A stretch of 64,000 bases of DNA from contig CAVNZM010000009.1 in the NCBI GenBank assembly GCA_963693365.1, positions 1,612,001 to 1,676,000 of the forward strand, given 5' to 3'. The notes beneath the pieces are model-generated. The model saw only the letters and a list, made by a program, of their open reading frames with translations, was not told where the DNA came from and ran no database searches. Below, one piece after another: positions 1 to 43,801 of the stretch (the stretch's first letter is position 1; every line of letters starts with the position of its first letter). A program made the translations under genes and the position numbers. The DNA comes from Amoebidium appalachense. Its lineage: Eukaryota; Ichthyosporea.

Positions 1-1060
<1,060 letters not shown>

Positions 1061-1742
1061 GAGTCCGAGGGGAGATGGGGGGGGAGAGGGGTGGGGGGCT
1101 ATTGTGTTGCTCCTTTATTTCACATCTGTACTTGCCACATACCACTTATTGTGCGTGACCACATTCTTATGCCTCGTGCCCCTTTCCGTCCACAAATATC
1201 TTGCCTTCGTCTCTTCCGCCAACACATTCATTGCTTCTCCTCACCTTCTCTCATTAGCACTTACCCCCCCCCTCCCCACCACTTTGGCGATTCTATCACC
1301 ATTATTACCGTCCTTTTCCAATACTGCCGTTTGTGGATGGGTACCGGTTCCCGGGAGCCTGATATACCAACTGGTTTGATTAAGCTAATATCCTTTACAA
1401 AAAAGCCCCCTCCCCCCCCCCCCCCCCCCCCCTCCCCCCCCCCCCCCCCTCCCCCCCCCCCCCCCCCTCCCCCCCCCCCCCCCCCCTCCCCCCCCCCCCC
1501 CCCGCTTATTATGTATACTCCTTTTATGATTTGCACTCTGCATTAATCAAAATGTACTTTCATACTCTATAACGCATTCACCCCCCCCCCCCCCCTCCCC
1601 CTCCCCTTCTCTTTCAAAACCTCCCACCCCAATTTCAGAGATAACCCCCCCTCCCCCTCCCCCCCCCCCCCCCCCCCCCCCCCCCGCCGAATAAAGCCCC
1701 CCTATGTCACTGTTCTGATTTCTATTTGTTCCTTCTTTCCAG

Positions 1743-18688
<16,946 letters not shown>

Positions 18689-19292
18689 TATGGCAAATGT
18701 TCGTTGGTGATGCGTGGCAGTGTGAAGGTGATAAGTGAGGTAGGCTATTTGCTTGGGGTGTATGTGTGTTTGTGTAAGTATATGGACGTGAATATAGTTT
18801 AGTCGAAAGCCTTTCATGAAGGTTTGGTTAAATCATTGTACATAATGAATGAATGAATATTTGAGTTTCCATTTGTACAACACTCTTAAACAAAACTGTG
18901 AAGTTCCTTCTTATGGAGGTTGAGGGACTTTTCTGAAGGGGATGTGGCAGTTTGTAGCTTACGTCATGACAAATAGCAACCCCCGAAGTATGCCGCAAGT
19001 TATTGGGATAGAAAATCAAAACAGGCAACCCTTTTGATGAGCATATGTATGTGTTGCTTGACTGTAGATAGGGCAGGTGTTTGTTAGCATGTGTGTTTGT
19101 GTGCTGCCACGTGCGACTGTGGCCTCGGCCGCCGTATGATCAACTATACTCTGGCGATTTTTCAAGGGTATATACGTATGAGTTGGCGCGTGAGCAGTCG
19201 CTTCACAGAAGGAAAGTTTTGTCGGTTTTGAAAAATAAGAGCTACCTCCAAAGGTAGCAGGTTTGTGTCTGTGTGTGTGTGCGTGTGTGTTT

Positions 19293-19367
<75 letters not shown>

Positions 19368-20719
19368 CTTCTTTGCAGAATGAATGGCGGGTGCCGGTCA
19401 CCTGTCGTAAAAAGCAACGGACACGTGTACACGTCTACATAAAGTACCAGTCACTGACATAGGTCCTGCGGTGCAGTATCCACACGTAGCATATATTATC
19501 AGTGCTTCAGGGTCTCCTATTGCATATGGATAGTACTCTGCAAATAGCATGCTTATACCTGTTCCAGTGCTGTAGTTTTGGTTGTATGGTATGTGTCACA
19601 GTATGAACTGGGTCAAATATTCTCTTCGTATTCCAGGTCACTGAAGAGACTCGGGAACTGCAGAATCTTGCATATGTGACGCATATGGAAGGTTGGGATC
19701 CTGTTTGCTTTTGCTGGATCAAACAGTTACGTAATGGACAGGGAAAGACGTGGTCTGTGACAACCAACGCCTACGTAGGTGAACGGCACTGCAAATATAG
19801 TCTAGAATTGTGGGCATTAGTGTAAGCGGGCACAGCCTGGTTTGGCTGTCTTCTCTTTGTAACGATGTAGAAAGCTACAGTGCTCGGGCAGAGCCTGAGG
19901 TCTAATTAGAAGGCAACCGTAAAAAGTCCGAAAAAGCAGGATCGAGACGAGGGAGAGACGGGCATGCTCACTAACCGGTGAGCACGGAAGACAACGTTCG
20001 CCTTACAGGTACATCCACCTACCGCGTATAAGGCTGTATTTCCCATCACGTTGTTTACAAAGGCACGGCAGGTAGGTACAAAGCGTACGTACACAGGGCT
20101 GGAAGAAGAGACTGGCCATAGATCTCCCTGGGTGTGAGATCTTAGACTAGCAAGTACCTCAAGAAAAGCACTTATGAACTTCACCGAGTTTCTTTCAGGG
20201 TCTCTGCCGTTTCTTACAACCAGGATAAGCTCAGAGATTGTCCCGCGCCAGCGTTATCTTCCGCTGGCTAGGTCCCACCTGGTTTTCAGGTCCCCTGGAT
20301 CTCAACAGAACGAACATGGATTTGATTTGCTCAAGCCTCTAGGTCTGTGTACTTGGCATCCTAAAGCATGCAAGCAGCATCATACTGTTAACTGATGCAG
20401 CTAAACCTTGTGCACTTCAGCCACCGTGAAAAAAATATCCTAGTGGAAGAGATAGAGTAAGCAAGAGGCTTTCTTCCACGGCGATACGTGTTTATCACCA
20501 CACAGAGCCCCCAATCAAACCGCTGTGTGCAACGGCAACACGAGACCAGCTTCACCCCCCAGATCCTTCCGGTACTATTAAATTTCATCAATCTGAAAAA
20601 TGATGTCATTGGGGTTCTTAAGTAGGCTTTGCGAAGATGAAGGGGGGCCTGAGTAAAATTAGTAAAATTGTAATTCGCGCATAAAAAATTATGGTTTTAG
20701 AACATTAGCATGGAAGGGT
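18689..20719. other. Intergenic region WDR24-UGP2
   Basis: Mostly unique sequence of mixed composition with one pure run of 70 G (19295-19364). Open frames on both strands (for example 19906-20184 minus, 20174-20395 plus) have no recognisable domain and I do not call them genes. WDR24 3' UTR must lie at its left end; no AATAAA was seen in the first 150 bp. Confidence 0.6.
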
Positions 20720-20999
20720 TTGGATGCCCAACCAATCACAGGCTGCTTTCGGAGAACACTCCCTAATCAGGAAGTACTTTGATTATCCAAGATACCAAAT
20801 TGGGTATTCGCTTCCTGATTGGCTGATTTAGGTGCTTTTGCCCACATAAATTTGTTTGTGGTTGCGATTTCTTCTCAGTCAAAACGTTTCCAACCTAAGC
20901 GTGCTAGCGACTGCCTTTTAGCTCTGCACCTTTTCTCTACATTTTGTCTATTTTAGCCATAACAACTTTTTAGTTGTAACTTGTTAGTACTGCTTTAAA
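20720..20999 (+). promoter_or_regulatory. Candidate UGP2 promoter with paired CCAAT boxes
   Basis: Upstream of the UGP2 ATG there is CCAAT at 20732-20736 and an inverted CCAAT (ATTGG) at 20818-20822. Between them lies an inverted repeat AATCAGGAAG (20765-20774) / CTTCCTGATT (20811-20820). ACATAAATTT near 20845 is a weak TATA-like element. CCAAT boxes are typical NF-Y sites in opisthokont promoters. Promoter assignment is inference from position. Confidence 0.4.
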
Positions 21000-27570
<6,571 letters not shown>

Positions 27571-28805
27571 CACGCTAGGCCTGGCGCCAGCGGCATACCT
27601 TCACTGTCATTAACGTCTTTAATCGGCCGGTGACAACATAACAAACATGTTTGGTGAATTAACTAATCAATTTTAACATGTATGACGCACACTTAAATAG
27701 GACTAGCTAATTTGGTTTGGTTCCAAAAACTTGAAATCATGGCGCAGATTTGCACATTACCCAAATACATTGACCTTTTTGGCCTTTTTTGTTTTTTTTT
27801 GTAGTGTTAATAAGTTACTGTGGTCGAACGGCCACCTACGCAAAAGCCATGTGCCAGCCCATGTTGCGCACGGCTACAAATAAACGACTTGCTTCATGAC
27901 ATGATATGATACTCACTGTTACATTCGGCATGGGTCCTCGTGTCATCATTTCTCGCGGCTCTGCACATGCCAGGGCTTTTTTTGATATTGAAACGGGGAG
28001 GGTGGTGGTAGCACAAAAGATTGGTGGGGCACCCGGGGGGGGGGCTCACAAAATAATCATTGGTCAGGACGTGCGAGTCATTAGTCTGTGTTTTGAACAT
28101 CAACTTGTAAACATAATGCTCACTGACTCGCTCGACTATACCGTAGTGTGCCCACTTCAGACTCCCCCCCCACCCCCCCGGGCGCCGCGGGATGGCGGGA
28201 CGGCTTGTTATTCTCCACACGTCCTCCCTCAACAGTCCAACGTGCGAATGTGCAACTGTGCGCTTGTAAATTTATTTATTTTTTTTTAGAACAGGAAAAA
28301 AAAAAAAAAAAAAAAAAAAAAGGCAGGCATCAAGGAGAAAATAATAGCATGTGAACCACCACTATGCCACGTTGGCAGAATCAGCAACCCGACAGCGCCG
28401 GCACTGGTCAAAAAGCACGCAGTGTCACACACACGGTGCGCGCACTGCAACCGCACACGCACGCACACAAACACACACGCGCCGCACGCACACATGCACA
28501 CTACGTATAACGGCAAGACAAAAACACGGTACCAGTCCCACATACATGTAGTCTAAGACATGCAAATACGCGCGCCCAGGCATTAATACACACGCACACA
28601 CACACAAGGACCCGGTCATAAATAAACACAAGGTAAAATGCACACCACAATTGAGACGGCATGGTGACACATAATGAAATGAAATACGCATGCACACACG
28701 TGGCACACTTTCTCTCTTGTAGTTACTCTTCCTATCACACCCCCACCCCCACCCCCCTTAGGCCTGCGTCTGTCTCGCTGTCACTCCTCCCCCCCCCCCC
28801 CCCCC
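27571..28805. other. UGP2 3' UTR and flank up to the TIR element
   Basis: Unique AT-rich sequence with AATAAA at 27879, a T-rich/A-rich stretch at 28270-28321 and CA-rich sequence at 28430-28620. No coding signal seen. Confidence 0.6.
27879..27884 (+). terminator. UGP2 polyadenylation signal AATAAA
   Basis: AATAAA lies about 310 bp after the UGP2 stop codon, in otherwise unique sequence. It is the clearest canonical signal downstream of the gene; another AATAAA at about 27248 lies inside the last intron. Confidence 0.6.
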
Positions 28806-28928
28806 TGTTGCAGGAAAATCACGTGTCCAGGAAATTCGTACTCCCCCTAAACCCCCGTTCAGGAAAATATCGTAACCCGCCTATATGTTGGATACGTGAT
28901 TTTCCTGGAACCCCCCCCCCCCGTCCTC

Positions 28929-29020
<92 letters not shown>
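28806..29020 (+). repeat. Left terminal inverted repeat of the 3.2-kb element
   Basis: It pairs with 31803-32009 on the opposite strand. It contains CAGGAAAATCACGT at its outer end and the complementary ACGTGATTTTCCTG near 28897-28910, so each TIR can also fold on itself. The left copy differs from the right one at a few bases (for example AAAATATCGT instead of AAAATCACGT). Confidence 0.85.
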
Positions 29021-29022
<2 letters not shown>

Positions 29023-29050
29023 CATGTGCATTTGCCTGCACATAGAAGAA

Positions 29051-29083
<33 letters not shown>

Positions 29084-29284
29084 GAAAAGGACTGTGTGCT
29101 GAGGATTAATGTAGGGGTGAATGACTTCTATAATCACGCTAGGGGTACCTCCGCGTTTACGTTCTGGCTGTGACATGGGGAAGGGATAAGGGAAGGGGGC
29201 AGGAGGGGGGGGGGGGGGATGGAACATGATGAGATTACTAACATTAAGGGACCTCTTTGCGGGCTGTACACACACAGACACAGA

Positions 29285-29334
<50 letters not shown>

Positions 29335-29355
29335 ACACACACACACACAAAACAG

Positions 29356-29482
29356 CCGATATGTACAGCTTGTCAGTGCCGTTCGTGATGGGGAATATTG
29401 TCGTGAATTTGACACCTATGTCACTGGCGATCACATCTACAGCGTCCAGTGGTTAAAAGAATACGTCTCACCCTCGCGCAAG
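29356..29482 (+). CDS. Unassigned possible exon inside the TIR element
   Basis: After an acceptor ACACACAAAACAG, an open frame reads YVQLVSAVRDGEYCREFDTY and VTGDHIYSVQWLKEYVSPSR, ending at AAG|GTGCGG. Codon content looks protein-like in contrast to the surroundings. It lies between the left TIR and the integrase relic, so it may be the N-terminal part of the element's protein. I do not recognise the domain. Confidence 0.35.
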
Positions 29483-29778
29483 GTGCGGAATGTGACTGTA
29501 ACACCGGTCATCTATTGGAGAGGTGGGATTACATTACAGTAATGCCTTATATTTAATTATCAGTGATGGCAAATAAGGAATGTATGTCTATTCGAATATT
29601 ACATTATCGATTGGATCAAGTTTGACTGCAAGCATGCACAATTATTATTATTTTTCAATTTGAGAATGGATTAAATCGGTTATTTGGGGCAGTGTTGAAT
29701 GGTTCGAATTTGATTTCAGAAAAAGAAAAAAAAAAATTTAACACTCAAAAGAAAAATTTAACACCACAAAGGGGTTTA

Positions 29779-29804
29779 CCACGGCCCTCTGAAGAGGGCC
29801 GTGG
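29779..29804. other. Perfect 12-bp hairpin
   Basis: CCACGGCCCTCT (29779-29790) and AGAGGGCCGTGG (29793-29804) are separated by two bases, inside the TIR element. Short direct copies of GGTTTAC flank it. Confidence 0.7.
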
Positions 29805-29826
29805 GTTTACACACCATAAAAAACGA

Positions 29827-29990
29827 TGACGTCACTGTTTCCGCGGAAACAGAGTAGATTGATGACGTCATAAATGCGTCACTGTTTCCGCGGAAACAGA
29901 GTAGATCGATGACGTCATAAATGCGTCACTGTTTCCGCGGAAACAGAGTAGATCGTTGACGTCATAATTGCGTCACTGTTTCCGCGGAAA

Positions 29991-29992
<2 letters not shown>
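29827..29992. repeat. Four-copy 47-bp tandem array of two palindromes
   Basis: Each 47-bp unit contains TGACGTCA (CRE-type palindrome; 29827, 29863, 29910, and TTGACGTCA at 29956) and the 18-bp perfect palindrome CTGTTTCCGCGGAAACAG (29835, 29882, 29929; a fourth at 29976 is cut by a G run). Units are almost identical. It lies inside the TIR element upstream of the integrase relic. Confidence 0.85.
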
Positions 29993-30031
<39 letters not shown>

Positions 30032-30087
30032 GTTTGTTGTTGTTAAGTAGAATATCTTTTAACCAATTTATAATGTATGTTTTTCAG

Positions 30088-30420
30088 GGAGGGTACTGGC
30101 GAAACAGCGCTATCCACACGAGTTCTGAGGGCCAATGAGTCGCTTCAAAGCTCTTTGCCGCCCACACGTCTGACTCAGACGGCCTGGGGCACTTAGGCCG
30201 GGATTCTGCGATGGCTGCCTTCAATGCACCGTACTCACTTGTTATGGGGAATGTTCGTGCACTGATGGATAAAATAATCCGGAACTGTGCTGCATGCCTG
30301 ATACGGAAAACCATCCCTGCGCAGCCCCAACCACGGACGGTTGTTACTGCCGACAGGCCAGGACTAATCGTAAGTTGGACATGTGTGGGAAGGTGAAAGC
30401 TGGGGTGGGAGGGGAGGGAA

Positions 30421-30453
<33 letters not shown>

Positions 30454-31044
30454 GGGGGGGGGTAAAAAGGAAAGGTGGATGTTTGGAGACCGTTTGCCCA
30501 TTACGATAGACCTTTCGCCTATAAAAGTTTGTTGGAAATGGCACGCTGACATTAAATTCGGACCCTGGCAGGTTCTCCTGGATTTCAGTGGGTGTCCAGA
30601 AGACCCTACAACGCGTATACGGCGCATGCTTTTGGGCATTGACCATCACAGCAAGTATGGGTGGGGGATACCGGTAGCGGAAACCACAGAGGAATTAGGT
30701 TATCCGATTACTGGAGCGCATTTTGATGGACACCGATATCATTGAACTGTGGCTCGACAACGGCGGCAGCTTTGTATCGAACGAGTTCAGGGCATGGTGT
30801 ACGCAGCGGTGCATCACTATCATGAATCTCAAAGCATTCAGTCCCCAGGGGCATGGTGAGATCGAGCGTCTGCACCGCACTATACGTGGGTTGCTGGAGA
30901 CCGCGTTTGCTGCTGACCCGTCGCTCGATCGATCCTTTCCGGTTACACAGAACCTGGCAAGCTTTTTGACCAGGTCATCATCCAATACAATCGGCGGTAT
31001 CACTCCACACTCCACCGTGTGTGAGTGTGAGTGTGTGTGTGAGT

Positions 31045-31070
<26 letters not shown>
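30088..31070 (+). pseudogene. Degenerate retroviral-type integrase (H2C2-like region plus DDE core)
   Basis: Transposase/integrase relic inside the TIR element. An H2C2-like region reads GHLGRDSAMAAFNAPYSLVM and RNCAACLIRK (30169-30310). The core has PWQVLLDFSG (first Asp at 30581-30583), LLGIDHHSKYGWGIP, ELWLDNGGSFVSNEF (second Asp at 30756-30758) and PQGHGEIERLHRTI (Glu at 30864-30866), with exactly 35 residues between the last two. Damage: an in-frame TGA near 30134, a one-base frame change near 30699, and a G-rich insert at 30370-30509. The insert begins with a perfect GTAAGT and could be an intron, but the phases do not fit a simple join at GATAG. Probably inactive. Confidence 0.78.
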
Positions 31071-31075
<5 letters not shown>

Positions 31076-31801
31076 AATACATGCTTTATAAATGCTGACT
31101 TTTTGAAAACCGAAACGAGTCCAACGCATGCACTATATCTGTAATGGGAATGCTAATCTGGCCCACGTTCCTGGATGAACGTGTTTCAAATTGAAGACGG
31201 GCGACGTGGATCATAAAGTGGTTCCTTGCACAATCATTATGTGTGTTCCGTAAGTCAGTGATGTTGAAAAGTCATAGAGCCTAAACAGTCCCAGTTATCC
31301 ACGAACTGATTCGTGAACATTCACGATTGGCTCACTGCTCTCTTGAAATTGCTATATATATTAATCCATCTGGATATCTGCACTCTTAATGTATGAGTGA
31401 TTACCGTGGTTTCTATTCAGCCCCCCCCCCCCCCCCCCCCCCCTCATACACACAGTTTTGTCACACATATAACAATCACATGATCCACCCCCCTCCCCCC
31501 CCCCCCCCCCCCCCCCCCCCCTCCAAACACACACAGACAAAAAACAGTGCAGACACAGTTGACGATTCATGAAACATGCTTTGGTGACGGGATGATCGAT
31601 GGGATCATTGCACGTTTATTGGCCACTCCCTCAACCCAATAAGATTTCTTTCCTGGTGCCCAGCACCACATATGTATCGCATATGTTCACTCATACACAC
31701 ACCCGGGCCTTCGTGAATAGCTATGGCAATGTGATCGAAAATTGATGAAAAAAAATTTAAGTAAGTGAACTCAAACTAATTAATCAACTATCAGCATATC
31801 C

Positions 31802-31802
<1 letters not shown>

Positions 31803-31885
<83 letters not shown>

Positions 31886-32009
31886 GGGGACGGGGGGCGG
31901 GGGGTCCAGGAAAATCACGTATCCAACATATAGGCGGGTTACGTGATTTTCCTGAACGGGGGGTTTAGGGGGAGTACGAATTTCCTGGACACGTGATTTT
32001 CCTGCAACA
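31803..32009 (-). repeat. Right terminal inverted repeat of the 3.2-kb element
   Basis: Reverse complement of the left TIR, including the flanking dinucleotide tract, here (AC)40, and the G-rich linker between tract and unique part. It ends CCTGCAACA at 32009, followed by poly(C). Confidence 0.85.
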
Positions 32010-32459
32010 CCCCCCCCCCCCCCCCCCCCCCCCGCTCCCCCTCCCCCCTCCTTCGAAGCTCCCCCCTCCCCCCCGCGCCCCTCCTCCGCCCCCACCCTTA
32101 AATCACCATTGCCAATGCATGCATGCGTCAATCATTCTAGCAGAAACACAGACACACATGAATAAACACGGAAGGCACATTGCACGTCTGTGCCTGCAGG
32201 GTATTTTAGGAAGACTTCTAACACAACACGTACACATGCAGTGGCTGTCACCCACCTACCCACCCACACACACCGTCACACACACATACACACACACACA
32301 CAGTGACACACACACACACACACACATGCACATATGCACATATGCATGCAGAGTGCTACACAAAAACAATTGCAGACACCCACACACACACACACACAGT
32401 CACACACACACGCACCGGCCTACACACCGCAACGTGCATATACACACGCACACGCGTGC

Positions 32460-32660
32460 TCGCGCGCACACACACAGTGTCACACACACACACACAGTGT
32501 CACACACACACACACAGTGTCACACACACACACACACAGTGTCACACACACACACACACAGTGTCACACACACACACACGCAGTGTCACACACACACACA
32601 CAGTGTCACACACACACACACACAGTGTCACACACACACACACAGTGTCACACACATAGA
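32460..32660 (+). repeat. CAGTGTCACACACACACA repeat, about ten copies
   Basis: A (CA)n tract interrupted every 18-24 bp by GTGT, giving units CAGTGTCACACACACACA. Intergenic, right of the TIR element. Confidence 0.8.
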
Positions 32661-32711
32661 CGTGACACATGCACGTGCAGAGTGCGCCACACACACTATC
32701 GGCCAACCACC

Positions 32712-32742
<31 letters not shown>

Positions 32743-32968
32743 GCATCCACATGCACGTAGGCACACATGCACACGTATGTACACACACCGTTTATCCGGC
32801 ACAAACGTGCAATGTAGTGGTCTACATTCTTGATTGTGTCCACGTAACTTGACACATACACGCCGTCCACTATATAAATAGACGGTGCAGAATGTACATT
32901 AATAATGCGCACACCGTGACCTGTACGTCCAGTCATGTGCATATAGCAATCCTACGGATCTAATAACA

Positions 32969-33353
32969 AGGGCCAAATCACTGTGACATCGGCAGAATCA
33001 ACTTGCTCCGAGCAGATTATTCTATCTACAGAATTATTCTGAAGAGCAGAATTATTCTGCAAAAAGCAGACTTTCAGGCTAGCTGCCTTTTGTGGAAGTC
33101 CTGCTAGATTTTAAAACAGGATGATTCTGCTAAAATCAGAGTGATTCTGCTCATAAAGCAGAATAGTTCTGCTCAGAGCATATTTTTTTTTTTTGCAGAA
33201 TTATTCTGCTTTCCTCCCTGCTTCTTGCAGATTTTATAATTCTGCCCAGAGCAGATTTTTTTGCAGAGTTATATTCTGCCTTTCCCCCTTCATGCAGAAT
33301 AATTCTGCTCAGAGTAGACCGGTCAATTGAGATTCTGCCGATGTGGCTGGGCC
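32969..33353. mobile_element. Foldback/MITE-like element rich in GCAGAAT-ATTCTGC palindromes
   Basis: The ends carry a perfect 14-bp inverted repeat, ACATCGGCAGAATC (32986-32999) and GATTCTGCCGATGT (33331-33344), with AGGGCC/GGGCCC further out. Between them about ten copies of GCAGAAT or ATTCTGC occur, many as near-complete palindromes such as GCAGAATTATTCTGC. No coding frame is present. A non-autonomous TIR element is the simplest reading. Confidence 0.6.
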
Positions 33354-33751
33354 CTCTGACACATACACACACCCACATATGTGTACATGCCACACAAGCC
33401 ACAAGTGTACACACACGCACACACGTTATGCATACTCAATGCCATTGGATAGATCAGCCCCAATATCCGAATTGAGGCGTAGCGCTAGTCAAAAGGAAGG
33501 GAAGAAGTAACGGTTGGTGGTGGTGGTGGAACCATAGGGAGGGGGGGGTTAGGTGGATGGGTGGGTTGGTGGGTGGTGTCACAGGTGGGCGGGTGGGTGG
33601 GGGGTGGGTGAGTGGGCGTGTGTGTGTGTGTGTGGGAGGGGGGGGGGGGGGGGGGGGGGGGAGGTGGGGAAGACGAGACTCCAAGGAAAAGGTCACCATG
33701 TGCAGCAGGGAGGGTGCCGTCGGACACCCGGCGGTGGCCCGGGGTGTGTGT

Positions 33752-33803
<52 letters not shown>

Positions 33804-33916
33804 GGCACTACCCTACCGAAGAGGTGTGTGTGTGTGTGTGTGTGTGTGTGGGGGGGGGGGGGAGGGAGGACCGGCGTCAGTTTGGGAAAAGCGGGGGGGG
33901 GGGGGGGGGGGGGGGG

Positions 33917-33948
<32 letters not shown>

Positions 33949-33989
33949 GCTCCCCCCCCCCTCCAACCAATACTCGCACACACCAAAGC

Positions 33990-34027
<38 letters not shown>

Positions 34028-34955
34028 CAGACACACACACACACAACACACACACCAGCATGCACCTTCAGTACTGTACATACATATGCATACGTCATGC
34101 AGCAACACGCAACAGTAGAATTCACTCACGTTTGCACACCAAAGGCAGACTCAGGTACTCGCTGCACACACGTGTGTACCTTATCACCATCTCGGTACAC
34201 GGTGTATGCTAGACACAGGTACGGGCATTCGCTTTCATTATTGAAGGTTGATGCTGACCCATGATGAATGACCATGGTGCTTGCATGGGTCGATCAAGGG
34301 CTGCATCTTTAAAGCCACATGCCCAGAACAGAACCTGCTCATGCGTAACATGCAACTTCAAGCAGGCGTTCTATTGCCAGCTCGCACAGTGGTTCGAATG
34401 AATGAAACTGAAACTTGTGGTAAAGCCATCTTTACCGTACCTCAACTTGAGATGGCAGTCGGATCGAGCCGCACTGACTGAGCCACACAGAAAGTGAAGA
34501 AAGTACGACATGACTTTTACTTTTAAAGTGCACGCGTAACTACAATTAACTAGATATTAATGCAAAGAATGGTTTATTTCTACTGTTGTAAAGATTTAAC
34601 GCTGGCCTATATTGCCAGTCGATCACCGGTTTACTACACCTCAGTTGTGTTTTGGTTTTCTCGAGGCACTTTACCGCTCTTACCATCTCAGTTTACTGAG
34701 TTTACTGAAGGGTCTCGAACGTTAGTTTCTTAGCTATAGTGGCTTACTTGTGGCGATGCACACTCGTTTTGTTTCGTTATACTTCTTTCACCCTGTAAGA
34801 CTGTCGTCTGTCGCACCCTGTAAGCCTACCACAGCCTTTAACCGCCTCCCCCAACCATACCCGGGATCCCCACGTCAGTTTTCTTTTTGTTGCGAGCAGA
34901 GCTGCGTTCTGAAGGCACTGTTGGACAGATCAAGCGAGATAATATACCAGGAAAG
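33354..34955. other. Intergenic region and presumed MAEA 5' flank
   Basis: 33530-33960 is (GT)n and poly(G) with short (CA)n to about 34050. 34060-34955 is unique sequence and should hold the MAEA promoter and 5' UTR. I could not assign a core promoter. A short frame at 34281-34481 has no recognisable product. Confidence 0.5.
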
Positions 34956-43382
<8,427 letters not shown>

Positions 43383-43757
43383 TAGAAGTGTGTGGTTGTG
43401 TGTGGTTTTGTTCCCACCTTTTTTTATGCCCCCCCTTTTCAGGGTCACCCATACGGAACGTTAATTAGTTTTAAGCTAACATTGTTCTCCCTCTATTTAT
43501 GTGTTAATTTTTCTTTGGCGGGGGGGGAGGGGGGGGGAGGGGAGGAGGGGGGAAGGGGGGTCTGCATTAAGAGTATATGACGCGATTGGATGTGAAGAAT
43601 ACGAGCGAATGAGCTACTTGATTAATAGGACATTAAATGTGAAGGAGGGAGGAAAGAAGGGGGAGAGGATGGAGGGGGAGGGGTGTGTGTGTGTGGAAGG
43701 CTGGGATGGTGGTGGTGGTGGTGGTGTGTGTGTGTGTGTGTGTGTGTGGGGGGGTGT

Positions 43758-43801
<44 letters not shown>

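Larger units (their letters stand above)
28806..32009. mobile_element. 3.2-kb TIR transposon with retroviral-type integrase (Ginger-like)
   Basis: The segment starts TGTTGCAGGAAAATCACGTG and ends with the reverse complement of the same sequence (TG...CA). The inverted termini are about 125 bp of near-identical sequence (28806-28930 and 31883-32009), each continued inwards by a dinucleotide tract: (GT)45 at 28931-29020 and (AC)40 at 31803-31882. Inside is a damaged integrase. TIRs plus a Gypsy-type integrase and no reverse transcriptase or LTR are the features of the Ginger/GIN class of DNA transposons. Both flanks are poly(C), so a target-site duplication cannot be resolved. Class assignment is inference; the TIR pairing is seen directly. 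Confidence 0.8.

Noticed and set aside
19906-20395. Short frames on both strands in the WDR24-UGP2 interval
   Set aside because: No splice-compatible partners, no family resemblance, both strands open over similar lengths.
32303-32810. CRISPR-like spacing of CAGTGTCACACA units
   Set aside because: Units are a degenerate CA microsatellite with GTGT interruptions, no unique spacers, and the window is eukaryotic.
34281-34481. 66-codon frame upstream of MAEA
   Set aside because: No recognisable domain and no phase link to MAEA exon 1; likely chance.
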